Below, piece by piece: positions 6,332-12,170 of a DNA stretch of 12,685 nt (positions within the stretch are counted from its first letter, which is position 1; each line of letters opens with the position of its first letter). The notes under the pieces were generated by a model. It saw nothing but the letters and a program-made list of their open reading frames with translations. It was not told where the DNA came from and ran no database searches. Made by a program: the position numbers and the translations under genes. The stretch comes from Candidatus Gottesmanbacteria bacterium (GTDB taxonomy: Bacteria; Patescibacteriota; Microgenomatia; UBA10105; UBA927): assembly GCA_016199185.1 (NCBI GenBank), contig JACQHE010000001.1, forward strand, positions 1 through 12,685, given 5' to 3'.

Positions 6332-6375
6332 TTTTCAAATATTTCAAACTATATCCCCCATCCACCAAACACGAC

Positions 6376-7749
6376 CTACCCCTTGGCAATCACTTTGATC
6401 TGGCAGAGCTCCTGGAATCCGTGTTTGCCATGTTCCCGTCCTTTGCCTGATCCTTTGTACCCACCAAACGGCGTACACGGTTGCCAATGGTTTCCTTCGT
6501 TGACATCAACGCATCCGGCGTTGATTTTACTAGCTGCCCGTAGTGCCCGATTTTCATCTTTGGAAAACACCTGTGCGCCAAGCCCATACGACGTATCGTT
6601 TGCTAGGGTAATTGCTTCTTCTTCCGTTTGAAACGGAACAATGGGGAGTACCGGCCCGAATACTTCCTCTTTCCAAACGCGCATGGTCCGTTTGACGTTG
6701 GTGAGGATAGTTGGCAGATAGTACGCGCCGCGCAAACCCTCCGGACGTCTGCCGCCGGTAACAACCTTCGCGCCTCGGACAACCGCATCGGCAACCTGGG
6801 CTTCCAGAAGCTCAAGTTGCCGCTTGGCGACTAAACTTCCCACTTCCGTCCCTTCATCCTCCGAGTCGCCAATTTTGACTGATGCTAATCGTTTTTTGAG
6901 CTTCTCAACTACATCGTTGAATAATGATTCGTGGACGATAAGACGTTTCGTCGCATCACAAACCTGACCGCAGTTTGAGAATCTGCCGCTATACAGCCGG
7001 CCGAGGATTGTATCAGTATCCACATCGTCAAAAACAATCGCTGGATTTGAGCCCCCCATTTCCATGATGCCCTTGATAAACTTTTTTCCGGCAATGTCAT
7101 AGAGCCGCTTGCCTACCGCAGTACTGCCGGTAAACCAGATAAGATCTATTTCTTGATTGACCAGTAGTTCCCCTACTTTTCCATCTCCATAAACCTGGGA
7201 AAACACGCCCTCCGGCAGATGCAACGAATCCATCATTTCATCAATCAACTTCCCCACCAATGGACACTCCTCGGAATGTTTAAAAACCACGGTATTGCCT
7301 GCAATAAGATTGGGAATTACTCCCCACATAAAGTTACCGAACGGATAGTTCCAGGGGACGATGACAGCCGCGACCCCTAAAGGCTCAAAGACGATCCGGT
7401 GGCTTTTCCCGTTTTTTTGATACGGAATCTCGTCTTCCAGGTACGTCGCTCCATGGTTCAAAAAATCCTGAAAGTACCCATCATCCCAATCCAGATCGCT
7501 TTTTGCTTCCGTGATGGGTTTGCCGATTTCGCGTGTGACGAGCAGAGCGATCATCTCTTTGTGCTTGATAAACTCGTCATAGAGAGGTCGAAGCAGGGCT
7601 ATGCGCTTGGTAACTCCCAACTCTTTCCAACCAGATGTTGCAGCGCAAGCTTTGGCAACGCGCGCCTTGATTTCTTTTTCCGTTGAAACGTCCACAGACC
7701 CCAATACCTCATAGTTTTTTGCTGGATTTGTTGATACGAGTTTTGCCAT
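6376..7749 (-). CDS. NAD(P)-dependent aldehyde dehydrogenase (succinate-semialdehyde dehydrogenase-like)
   Basis: This 457-residue enzyme would oxidise an aldehyde to its acid with NAD(P). The full set of family motifs is present. These are VPWNYPF (131-137), the cofactor lysine in VVFKHSE (Lys157), FTGSTAVGK (206-214), the general base in MEMGGSNP (Glu230), the nucleophile in NCGQVCDATKR (Cys264), EEVFGPVLP (361-369) and the C-terminal PFGGYKGSGKGREHG. The compact N-terminus and the overall length of about 457 are like the shorter SSADH-type subfamily. The ATG at 7749 lies 7 nt after the stop of cytidine deaminase; an AGAGG lies just 3 nt before it, so coupling may matter more than ribosome binding. 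It is the last gene of a four-gene minus-strand operon. The true substrate cannot be read from the sequence. Confidence 0.93.
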   Translation of the reverse strand: MAKLVSTNPAKNYEVLGSVDVSTEKEIKARVAKACAATSGWKELGVTKRIALLRPLYDEFIKHKEMIALLVTREIGKPITEAKSDLDWDDGYFQDFLNHGATYLEDEIPYQKNGKSHRIVFEPLGVAAVIVPWNYPFGNFMWGVIPNLIAGNTVVFKHSEECPLVGKLIDEMMDSLHLPEGVFSQVYGDGKVGELLVNQEIDLIWFTGSTAVGKRLYDIAGKKFIKGIMEMGGSNPAIVFDDVDTDTILGRLYSGRFSNCGQVCDATKRLIVHESLFNDVVEKLKKRLASVKIGDSEDEGTEVGSLVAKRQLELLEAQVADAVVRGAKVVTGGRRPEGLRGAYYLPTILTNVKRTMRVWKEEVFGPVLPIVPFQTEEEAITLANDTSYGLGAQVFSKDENRALRAASKINAGCVDVNEGNHWQPCTPFGGYKGSGKGREHGKHGFQELCQIKVIAKG

Positions 7750-7756
7750 AAACCTC

Positions 7757-8182
7757 TTATCGCTCGGGCCATGGATATGGAACGAGTTCGGAAATTTTTT
7801 TGACGATGTATTTCCCTTTCGTATTTGCCATCACGACATCAATATCTATTTTGTGTCGAAGAAACTTTTCGTAGAGGAGCTGCTTGCACATTCCGCAAGG
7901 GTGACAGTATGCCTCCGGTTTATCCGTCCCGACTCCGGCGATAGCGACAATCTCGTGCTCGCCGTGGGCGGAGGCGTGGGCGATGGCCGCCTGCTCGGCG
8001 TGCAGCGTCAATGAGTATGTATCGGAGTAGTACTGACCGCTACTGTAGATGTTTCCTTTCGCCGTCAGCACCGCACTCCCAAACCGCCATCCCTTCGGAT
8101 CGGGAACATACGCATTCTCAAGCGCTTTAATAGCTTCGGTTACTAATTGCTGGTACTTCTTCACAGTATCTGTTTGAACCAT
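7757..8182 (-). CDS. cdd: Cytidine deaminase
   Basis: This 141-residue protein matches the homotetrameric cytidine deaminase family, which converts cytidine and deoxycytidine to uridine forms in pyrimidine salvage. The zinc site is complete: HAE (61-63, His ligand and catalytic Glu) and PCGMC (95-99, two Cys ligands). The substrate-side segment FGSAVLTAKGNIYSSG (35-49) precedes it. The ATG at 8182 gives the usual family length and follows a GGCGGAAG purine stretch; an in-frame ATG at 8212 would add ten residues. The gene lies between a GNAT gene (50 nt upstream) and the aldehyde dehydrogenase (7 nt downstream) and is almost certainly co-transcribed with them. A blasticidin-S-deaminase-like specificity cannot be excluded. 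Confidence 0.88.
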   Translation of the reverse strand: MVQTDTVKKYQQLVTEAIKALENAYVPDPKGWRFGSAVLTAKGNIYSSGQYYSDTYSLTLHAEQAAIAHASAHGEHEIVAIAGVGTDKPEAYCHPCGMCKQLLYEKFLRHKIDIDVVMANTKGKYIVKKISELVPYPWPER

Positions 8183-8232
8183 TCTACCACTTCCGCCAAA
8201 AACTTCTCCCATTTCTGAAGTTTCATACGTAT

Positions 8233-8685
8233 CTAAACACTTTTCCTTTTTTTCAGATTCATATCCATCCAAACAAAGTCAAACCCAGGTCGCAGCCCAA
8301 CCTTTTTGTAAAATTCCTGACCGGCTTTATTTTTTCGATTGGCGTACAGGCCGAAAAACCACACGTTTTTCTTTTCCAACGCTGCGAACGTCGCTTGTAT
8401 AAGCAGCTTTCCTATTCCTTTTCCCCGATACGGGGATAAAACAAAAAGATCCGAGCAGTATGCCCACGTGCGAAGATTAAACGTAAGACTCCAACCAATT
8501 GGTTTATCAGCTTCGCGGGCAACCAGAAACACATCATCCCGTGGATCTGAAAATAGTTTTTGCAAGGATTTTTTGTCGTAAAATTTGGTAGTTTTACTCG
8601 CCCAAAGCTCCCAATTGGCACGACCATATGTATGAATCGTATTGACGTCGTCAAGTCTTGCTGGGGTTATCATAATATCGTTCAT
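8233..8685 (-). CDS. GNAT family N-acetyltransferase
   Basis: This 150-residue protein has the GNAT fold order. The N-terminal MITPARLDDVNTIHTY helix is followed by central strands with VFLVAREADKPIGWSL (52-67). The acetyl-CoA pyrophosphate loop YRGKGIGKLL (86-95; R/Q-x-x-G-x-G/A signature) comes next, and then the C-terminal FGLYANRKNKAGQEFYKKVGL segment. It transfers an acetyl group from acetyl-CoA to an unknown amine. The start overlaps the stop of the alpha/beta hydrolase by ATGA, so the two are translationally coupled. No targeting signal is present. Specificity cannot be predicted from sequence. Confidence 0.88.
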   Translation of the reverse strand: MNDIMITPARLDDVNTIHTYGRANWELWASKTTKFYDKKSLQKLFSDPRDDVFLVAREADKPIGWSLTFNLRTWAYCSDLFVLSPYRGKGIGKLLIQATFAALEKKNVWFFGLYANRKNKAGQEFYKKVGLRPGFDFVWMDMNLKKRKSV

Positions 8686-9503
8686 AGTGTTTCTTCAAAC
8701 CAGTCAACAATGTCTCCCAAAAACTCCTCCCGCATCGGGCGCGGGACGTCGACGATGCCGTGATCTCCTCCCGCAAATATTTTTATCTTTTTCTGCTTAC
8801 TTGAAATTGCATCAAATACACGGTGTGCATCGCTTATTGGTATTTTTGAATCCTGATCTCCGTGTATCATAAAAACCGGAAGTCGGAGACCTTTCGCGTA
8901 TCCGATGTCATCAAACGTCTTAATATCTTTCCAAAATTCTTTCCCTACGGTCGTCCGCTCCCCGCTTGAGCGGGGCAATGTCGTATCACCCTCAAGATTG
9001 ATCATGACACCGCGCTCCTCATACACACGGCGGATACTTTTCTCGGGGAAATACGCGCCACTGACGAACACGAAGGATTTTATTAAGGTCACACCCTGCG
9101 GTTTACCCTGAGCTTGTCGAAGGGCAGGGTGTGACCTTTTCAGATTCAATACCGTCGGCACGCCATACGATTGCGCAAGCACACCCACGCGCTTGATATC
9201 CACATCCGATCGGACGAACAACCAGTCGAGCGCATCCTCAAATTGTTTTGCGCGCTCCTCAAACGGCAGCTCGCGAACAACACCGCCTGGTTTGAATATA
9301 TCAAACTGGAATTGAAGCGTGAGTATACCAATATCGTTAAGCCGCCCTGCTAACTCATCAAACGATCCTTTGTATTCATGCATCGTCATCCCGAGCCCTG
9401 GGACAAACACGACCGCCGGAAACGGCCCGCTGCCGCGAGGTTTACGAACGAGTGCCTCCATCTTTTCCCCAAACCGATTGGTAATCCAACCCGTTTCTCC
9501 CAT
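8682..9503 (-). CDS. Alpha/beta hydrolase (dienelactone hydrolase-like), with inserted repeats
   Basis: This 273-residue serine hydrolase has the expected order of elements: the oxyanion strand VVFVPGLGMTMHEY (31-44), the nucleophile elbow LAQSYG (Ser112), the acid in IHGDQDSKIP (probably Asp218) and the base in GGDHGI (His248). It is a cytoplasmic esterase- or peptidase-like enzyme of unknown substrate. Two low-complexity stretches interrupt the fold: RSHPALRQAQGKPQGVTL (123-140), encoded by a palindromic repeat, and PRSSGER (177-183), encoded by a second small palindrome. Both keep the frame and do not hit the catalytic residues. It is the first gene of the operon with GNAT, cytidine deaminase and aldehyde dehydrogenase. 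Its ATG lies 7 nt from a 28-bp palindrome. Confidence 0.88.
   Translation of the reverse strand: MGETGWITNRFGEKMEALVRKPRGSGPFPAVVFVPGLGMTMHEYKGSFDELAGRLNDIGILTLQFQFDIFKPGGVVRELPFEERAKQFEDALDWLFVRSDVDIKRVGVLAQSYGVPTVLNLKRSHPALRQAQGKPQGVTLIKSFVFVSGAYFPEKSIRRVYEERGVMINLEGDTTLPRSSGERTTVGKEFWKDIKTFDDIGYAKGLRLPVFMIHGDQDSKIPISDAHRVFDAISSKQKKIKIFAGGDHGIVDVPRPMREEFLGDIVDWFEETL
8960..8975. repeat. Small GC-rich palindrome inside the hydrolase gene
   Basis: CCCCGC (8960-8965) and GCGGGG (8970-8975) flank TTGA, a perfect 6-bp hairpin. It encodes PRSSGER, a stretch without obvious fold role. Its composition is richer in G+C than its surroundings, which would fit an inserted repeat unit. Confidence 0.45.
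9085..9138. repeat. Palindromic repeat with the CCTTCGACAAGCTCAGG core inserted in frame in the hydrolase gene
   Basis: AAGGTCACACCCTGC (9085-9099) is the exact reverse complement of 9124-9138, a 15-bp inverted repeat. Between the arms on the minus strand lies CCTTCGACAAGCTCAGG, a core I recognise as a dispersed repeat found in many unrelated bacterial and metagenomic genomes. It is translated as RQAQG(K) within the hydrolase. Its length keeps the reading frame. Confidence 0.75.
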
Positions 9504-9510
9504 AGTGTTT

Positions 9511-9538
9511 TGTTATCATGTTCTAGAACATGATAACA
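9511..9538. promoter_or_regulatory. Perfect palindrome, copy 1 (candidate operator)
   Basis: The half-site TGTTATCATGTTCT is followed directly by its exact reverse complement, giving 28 bp of perfect two-fold symmetry centred between 9524 and 9525. The inner 26 bp (9512-9537) are identical to a second copy at 11533-11558. It lies 7 nt upstream of the hydrolase ATG (9503) and 42 nt downstream of the MBL gene stop. The minus-strand GATAAC at its edge (9517-9512) is at the right distance to act as a -10 for a leaderless message. No T-tract follows. Confidence 0.7.
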
Positions 9539-9580
9539 TTATCTCAATACTCCTGGTTGAGCCTAAACGAATTTCATACG

Positions 9581-10189
9581 TCAAAGCTCCAAAGACTTAT
9601 CTACCTTAAACATATCTCCATGTCCCGGGACGATGTAGTCGGCGACAGCCCAAATCTTGTTTCTGCTTGCGTTTTGCAGATCTTTATCCTGGCTCCATGG
9701 CTCCCAGGCTTCGGAAGAGTCGACCGTCAACCAGTCTTTGTTGTACTCGAACAGATCGCCGGTGATGGCGACCACTCCTTTGACGGTTTTAACGAGGACA
9801 GAAGTGCTTCGATTATCATGTCCCGGCGTGTGGATGACGGAAACGTATTCATCGATGACGTATGTTTCTTTAAAAAACTCCAGAAAATGATCTCCTTGGA
9901 TCACGTCATTGCCGCCGATGAAGGTTGCATCCGGGAAGAGATTCATATTACCGATGTGGTCCACGTCGGAGTGGGTGAGGATAACAAAGTCGATGTCTTT
10001 GGGGATAAGCTTTTGAGCCTTCAGTTGTTTGATGATGAGCTCTTTATCCGCCGGTATCCCCAAATCAACGATACAATTTTTATGGGAGCGGACGAGGGTA
10101 ATCGTCCCGCAGGCGCGCTGACTTGCATACCCAACCCAACGCGCGTATCCGGGCTTAAGGACGATCACGGAAGCAATATTTTGGGGCAT
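9581..10189 (-). CDS. Metallo-beta-lactamase fold hydrolase (MBLAC1-like)
   Basis: This 202-residue protein has the ordered metal motifs of the MBL fold: LTHSDVDHIGN (71-81; His73, Asp75, Asp77, His78), the third-strand ligand in HTPGH (His124), the bridging Asp in ITGD (Asp145) and the last His in VPGHG (His190). The first motif is HxDxDH instead of the common HxHxDH; ComEC-type MBL domains also show HxDxDH. The NMNLFPDATFIGGNDVIQGD segment after it is reminiscent of MBLAC1-type proteins. The fold fits a small esterase, thioesterase or nuclease of unknown substrate. The ATG at 10189 is 9 nt from a TACAAT element and has no Shine-Dalgarno sequence. Confidence 0.87.
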   Translation of the reverse strand: MPQNIASVIVLKPGYARWVGYASQRACGTITLVRSHKNCIVDLGIPADKELIIKQLKAQKLIPKDIDFVILTHSDVDHIGNMNLFPDATFIGGNDVIQGDHFLEFFKETYVIDEYVSVIHTPGHDNRSTSVLVKTVKGVVAITGDLFEYNKDWLTVDSSEAWEPWSQDKDLQNASRNKIWAVADYIVPGHGDMFKVDKSLEL

Positions 10190-10198
10190 GATGAGGCG

Positions 10199-10204
10199 AT
10201 TGTA
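10199..10204 (-). promoter_or_regulatory. Candidate -10 (TACAAT) of the MBL gene, near-leaderless
   Basis: On the minus strand TACAAT ends 9 nt before the ATG at 10189. A start point 6-7 nt downstream would leave a leader of 2-3 nt. No TTGACA-like -35 is visible. The element lies just beyond the stop of the small hydrolase remnant. Confidence 0.4.
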
Positions 10205-10300
10205 TCAGATTTTCTTCGTTGGTTTTTTTGGCCAAAAAAATAATCCCTGATAGATGAGCTTGTCTTTGGTAGTGATTTCGGCCAAATAAAACTGCTTCAT
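10205..10300 (-). pseudogene. 31-residue remnant of an alpha/beta hydrolase N-terminus
   Basis: An ATG at 10300 overlaps the TGA of the upstream methyltransferase (ATGA) and opens a 31-codon frame ending in TGA at 10207-10205. The product begins MKQFYLAEITTKDKLIYQG and continues with LFFWPKKPTKK. From memory, this resembles the first two beta strands of DUF1749-type alpha/beta hydrolases (pattern 'AEI.TkDgl.l.G....Pkk...k'), after which the oxyanion strand and the rest of the enzyme should follow but do not. The MBL promoter and gene begin immediately afterwards. I read it as the head of a gene whose body was lost, though a genuine micropeptide cannot be ruled out. It contains the 18-bp palindrome of seven T, GGCC and seven A (10223-10240). 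Confidence 0.5.
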
Positions 10301-10929
10301 GGCTTTCTTGAAAAACTTGATATCCACCAGAGATCGCGGTGGTCTGGCCTGCGATCTTTTTCGTTATACGTATATTGTTCGATGATTTCGAATCCTGTGT
10401 TTTCCAATAATCTTTTAAGCTCTTCGCGTTGAAAATATGTAAAGTGTCGCGATAAGTAAGACGATAGCTCTTCAGCTACATCTGCTTCTCCTTTTCCTTC
10501 TTTGACCATGATAAAGAGAACCCCACCTGATTTAAGGAGTTGAAAAAATTTGTTAAGAACCATCGGCACCTCATGTCTTTTTAGATGCAGGAGCGATGCG
10601 CATGCCCAGACACCGTCAAATGACTGTTTTGGAAAACGCAATGAACGAAAGTCTTGCTTATAGAATGTAGCGTGAGGAACGCGGCGTCTGGCAATTTCTA
10701 GCAGTTTTTCGGAAAAATCAACGCCCGTGACGCTAAAACCTTTGGCAACATAGAATTCAGCATCCCTTCCCGGACCGCATCCTACATCAAGAATATGTGC
10801 GTGGCTTGAAAGAAGTGTAACAAATTTTTCGCGTTCCGGTAGAGGTGCGTAATCATTCAACTTCTTTGCATATGCATCCGCCATAGTGTCATAGACTGCA
10901 ATAGTCTTTTTAATGTGATCATCTCTCAT
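10297..10929 (-). CDS. Class I SAM-dependent methyltransferase (methyltransferase 11-like)
   Basis: This 210-residue protein carries the Rossmann SAM-binding motif ILDVGCGPGRD (46-56). The acidic ribose ligand is in VTGVDFSEKLLEIA (Asp71), motif II-like KQDFRSLRF (91-99) follows, and then WACASLLHL and LLKSGGVLFIMVKEG. It methylates an unknown small acceptor. The frame is open upstream to 11010, but I place the start at 10929 (MRDDHIKKTIAVYDTMADAYA). A TGCTATACT element ends 6 nt upstream of that ATG, and the product then has the usual family N-terminus. It follows another methyltransferase with a 31-nt gap and overlaps the small hydrolase remnant by ATGA. Confidence 0.87.
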   Translation of the reverse strand: MRDDHIKKTIAVYDTMADAYAKKLNDYAPLPEREKFVTLLSSHAHILDVGCGPGRDAEFYVAKGFSVTGVDFSEKLLEIARRRVPHATFYKQDFRSLRFPKQSFDGVWACASLLHLKRHEVPMVLNKFFQLLKSGGVLFIMVKEGKGEADVAEELSSYLSRHFTYFQREELKRLLENTGFEIIEQYTYNEKDRRPDHRDLWWISSFSRKP

Positions 10930-10935
10930 GCACGT

Positions 10936-10944
10936 AGTATAGCA
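10936..10944 (-). promoter_or_regulatory. Extended -10 TGCTATACT, leaderless start of the second methyltransferase
   Basis: On the minus strand TGCTATACT ends 6 nt before the ATG at 10929. Fourteen bases (TTTGCTATACTACG, 10946-10933) are identical to those in front of the gene at 12128, with the same distance to the start codon. No -35 or Shine-Dalgarno sequence is seen. Confidence 0.6.
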
Positions 10945-10960
10945 AAACAAAATGCAGCTG

Positions 10961-11515
10961 TTATGCTGATGATCGCTGGTAAAACGCGATGATGGTATGT
11001 CGAAACTCAAAACACTGATAGTGTTTCAGTGTCTGACCAAAAAGTTCAATCCATCCCGCTCGTGACAACGGCTGACCCGCGTCAAATAATTTGTGATACA
11101 AATCTTGGATCGGTTCGCAGATAACGAGGAAACGAAAATTTTTTCCTGCCTGCTTGAGTACTTTCTTTTTGTCAGTGAGGTGGTGAAGCGAAAGCATAAA
11201 TATCCCCATTTCGCATTTGGGAAATGACACATTGAGGTCAGTGCGACACATAGTAAGTCCACGCCTCTTTGCCCGCTCTATCAGAAATGGATTGCGCTCG
11301 TACCCCACGATGTCTTTGGGACGGAAAATATTGCGAATCCGCAGGGTGTTGATCCCATCGCCGCAACCCAAATCAGCGACGCGCTTCCCCAAAAATTGTT
11401 TTGGCGTAATCGTGGCGAGATAATCAAACAACGGCTGCGTCGTCGCATTATAGCAGCATCCGAAAAAACGATAGCCAACAGTTTCCGCAAACCATTCTCT
11501 GACGTTCATAGACAT
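10961..11515 (-). CDS. Class I SAM-dependent methyltransferase, divergent
   Basis: This 184-residue protein has the SAM-binding motif RVADLGCGDGINTLRI (45-60) and an acidic ribose-binding residue in IVGYERNPFLIERAKRRGL (Glu73). The later strand MGIFMLSLHHLTDKKKVL (103-120) has a double His in the acceptor-side loop. The N-terminus (WFAETVGYRFFGCCYNATTQPLFDYL) may bind substrate. The fold is clear but the acceptor is unknown. The ATG at 11515 or 11509 may start it, and neither has a Shine-Dalgarno sequence. A perfect 28-bp palindrome lies 16 nt upstream of 11515. The next methyltransferase follows 31 nt downstream with its own promoter, so the two are not simply one transcript. Confidence 0.8.
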   Translation of the reverse strand: MSMNVREWFAETVGYRFFGCCYNATTQPLFDYLATITPKQFLGKRVADLGCGDGINTLRIRNIFRPKDIVGYERNPFLIERAKRRGLTMCRTDLNVSFPKCEMGIFMLSLHHLTDKKKVLKQAGKNFRFLVICEPIQDLYHKLFDAGQPLSRAGWIELFGQTLKHYQCFEFRHTIIAFYQRSSA

Positions 11516-11531
11516 CCGGTCATTGACGTAG

Positions 11532-11559
11532 CGTTATCATGTTCTAGAACATGATAACG
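11532..11559. promoter_or_regulatory. Perfect palindrome, copy 2 (candidate operator)
   Basis: The half-site CGTTATCATGTTCT and its exact reverse complement form a 28-bp perfect palindrome centred between 11545 and 11546. The inner 26 bp match copy 1 (9512-9537) exactly, while the flanks differ. It sits between the stop of a small membrane protein gene (11563) and the methyltransferase start (11515), again upstream of a minus-strand gene. Confidence 0.7.
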
Positions 11560-11562
11560 TTG

Positions 11563-11775
11563 TCACCGACGAAGCCAGTACCAACTGACGAGCAGCAGGT
11601 AAAACCACAGATGGATAATCGTCGTGACGGTGATGTAGCCGTTAAGGATAAGCACGCTAAACAGCGGCCCGATGGGAATACTCATGAAGAAGAAAAACCA
11701 ACCGGCAGGAACAAAAAATATGTTGGCGAAATGCAGAAAACTCAAGATTCCGACAAACCACCACATGCGAGTCAT
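11563..11775 (-). CDS. Small two-helix membrane protein of unknown function
   Basis: This 70-residue protein is almost entirely hydrophobic and aromatic, with segments at about residues 5-30 (WWFVGILSFLHFANIFFVPAG and onward) and 44-66 (NGYITVTTIIHLWFYLLLVSW), ending in the basic LRR. The frame is open upstream to 11997, but the start at 11775 is favoured. A GGAGG lies 10 nt before it, and the upstream part has coding character only in the overlapping gene's frame. It follows another small membrane gene by 65 nt on the same strand. I recognise no family. The two may form a membrane pair. Confidence 0.65.
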   Translation of the reverse strand: MTRMWWFVGILSFLHFANIFFVPAGWFFFFMSIPIGPLFSVLILNGYITVTTIIHLWFYLLLVSWYWLRR

Positions 11776-11785
11776 GGAAGGTAAT

Positions 11786-11790
11786 CCTCC
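11786..11790 (-). promoter_or_regulatory. Shine-Dalgarno GGAGG of the 70-residue membrane protein
   Basis: GGAGG on the minus strand lies 10 nt before the ATG at 11775. It decides the start within a longer open frame, and it contrasts with the leaderless starts of the neighbouring genes, which suggests this is an internal gene of a longer message. Confidence 0.55.
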
Positions 11791-11840
11791 GAGCACCTCA
11801 AAACAGTACTTCACATAATTTGAGGATAAACGTCTTGAGT

Positions 11841-12128
11841 TCAGCGCGCAGGATACCTGCCGACGCGACGAAGCAGCCACGGCGCCGTAATCCATATCAG
11901 CATGGTTATGCCAAAACCAGCGATAGGAGTCGGTGATACGTTGATATAAAGGCTCGGTGTTTGGAGGATAAGAAGCGTGGACAAGATGAGAAACCACAAC
12001 GCCATCAGAAGTGCCAGTCGTCTCGAAATGGACGCCAAACCGTCTTTGCGATATCGCTGGATCGCCTTATACGGAAGATACCCGATGAGGATAATGACGA
12101 GAAGATAAACGAGTTTCCCCCACTCCAT
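11841..12128 (-). CDS. Small three-helix membrane protein of unknown function
   Basis: This 95-residue protein has three membrane segments (about 5-20, 37-56 and 68-86). A strongly basic loop (IQRYRKDGLASISRR, 23-37) is probably cytoplasmic, and the C-terminal tail LLRRVGRYPAR is also basic. No catalytic motif or known family is recognised. The ATG at 12128 has an extended -10 ending 6 nt upstream, diverging from the DUF5674 gene. The 70-residue membrane protein follows 65 nt downstream and is likely on the same transcript. Confidence 0.7.
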   Translation of the reverse strand: MEWGKLVYLLVIILIGYLPYKAIQRYRKDGLASISRRLALLMALWFLILSTLLILQTPSLYINVSPTPIAGFGITMLIWITAPWLLRRVGRYPAR

Positions 12129-12134
12129 CCCCGT

Positions 12135-12143
12135 AGTATAGCA
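12135..12143 (-). promoter_or_regulatory. Extended -10 TGCTATACT, leaderless start of the three-helix protein
   Basis: TGCTATACT on the minus strand ends 6 nt before the ATG at 12128. A start point 6-7 nt downstream would place the first base at or in the start codon. It shares 14 identical bases (12145-12132) with the promoter at 10946-10933. Confidence 0.6.
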
Positions 12144-12156
12144 AAGACCGAAACGG

Positions 12157-12162
12157 TATACT
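12157..12162 (+). promoter_or_regulatory. -10 element TATACT of the DUF5674 gene, near-leaderless
   Basis: TATACT ends 8 nt before the ATG at 12171 and diverges from the promoter at 12135-12143; the two start codons are only 42 nt apart. The predicted leader is 1-2 nt and no Shine-Dalgarno sequence is present. Confidence 0.5.
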
Positions 12163-12170
12163 AAACAATT

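Noticed and set aside
9511..9538. Intrinsic terminator for the MBL gene
   Set aside because: The stem is AT-rich and followed by AAAACACT on the minus strand, with no T-tract; the identical copy elsewhere sits in the same pre-start position.
9530..10243. A 237-codon open frame on the plus strand
   Set aside because: It covers the MBL gene in antisense; the minus-strand protein has complete metal motifs, this one has no recognisable domain.
11776..11997. Longer version of the 70-residue membrane protein (144 residues)
   Set aside because: The extra part lies mostly over the 95-residue gene in another frame and lacks hydrophobic or domain character, while GGAGG marks the internal start.
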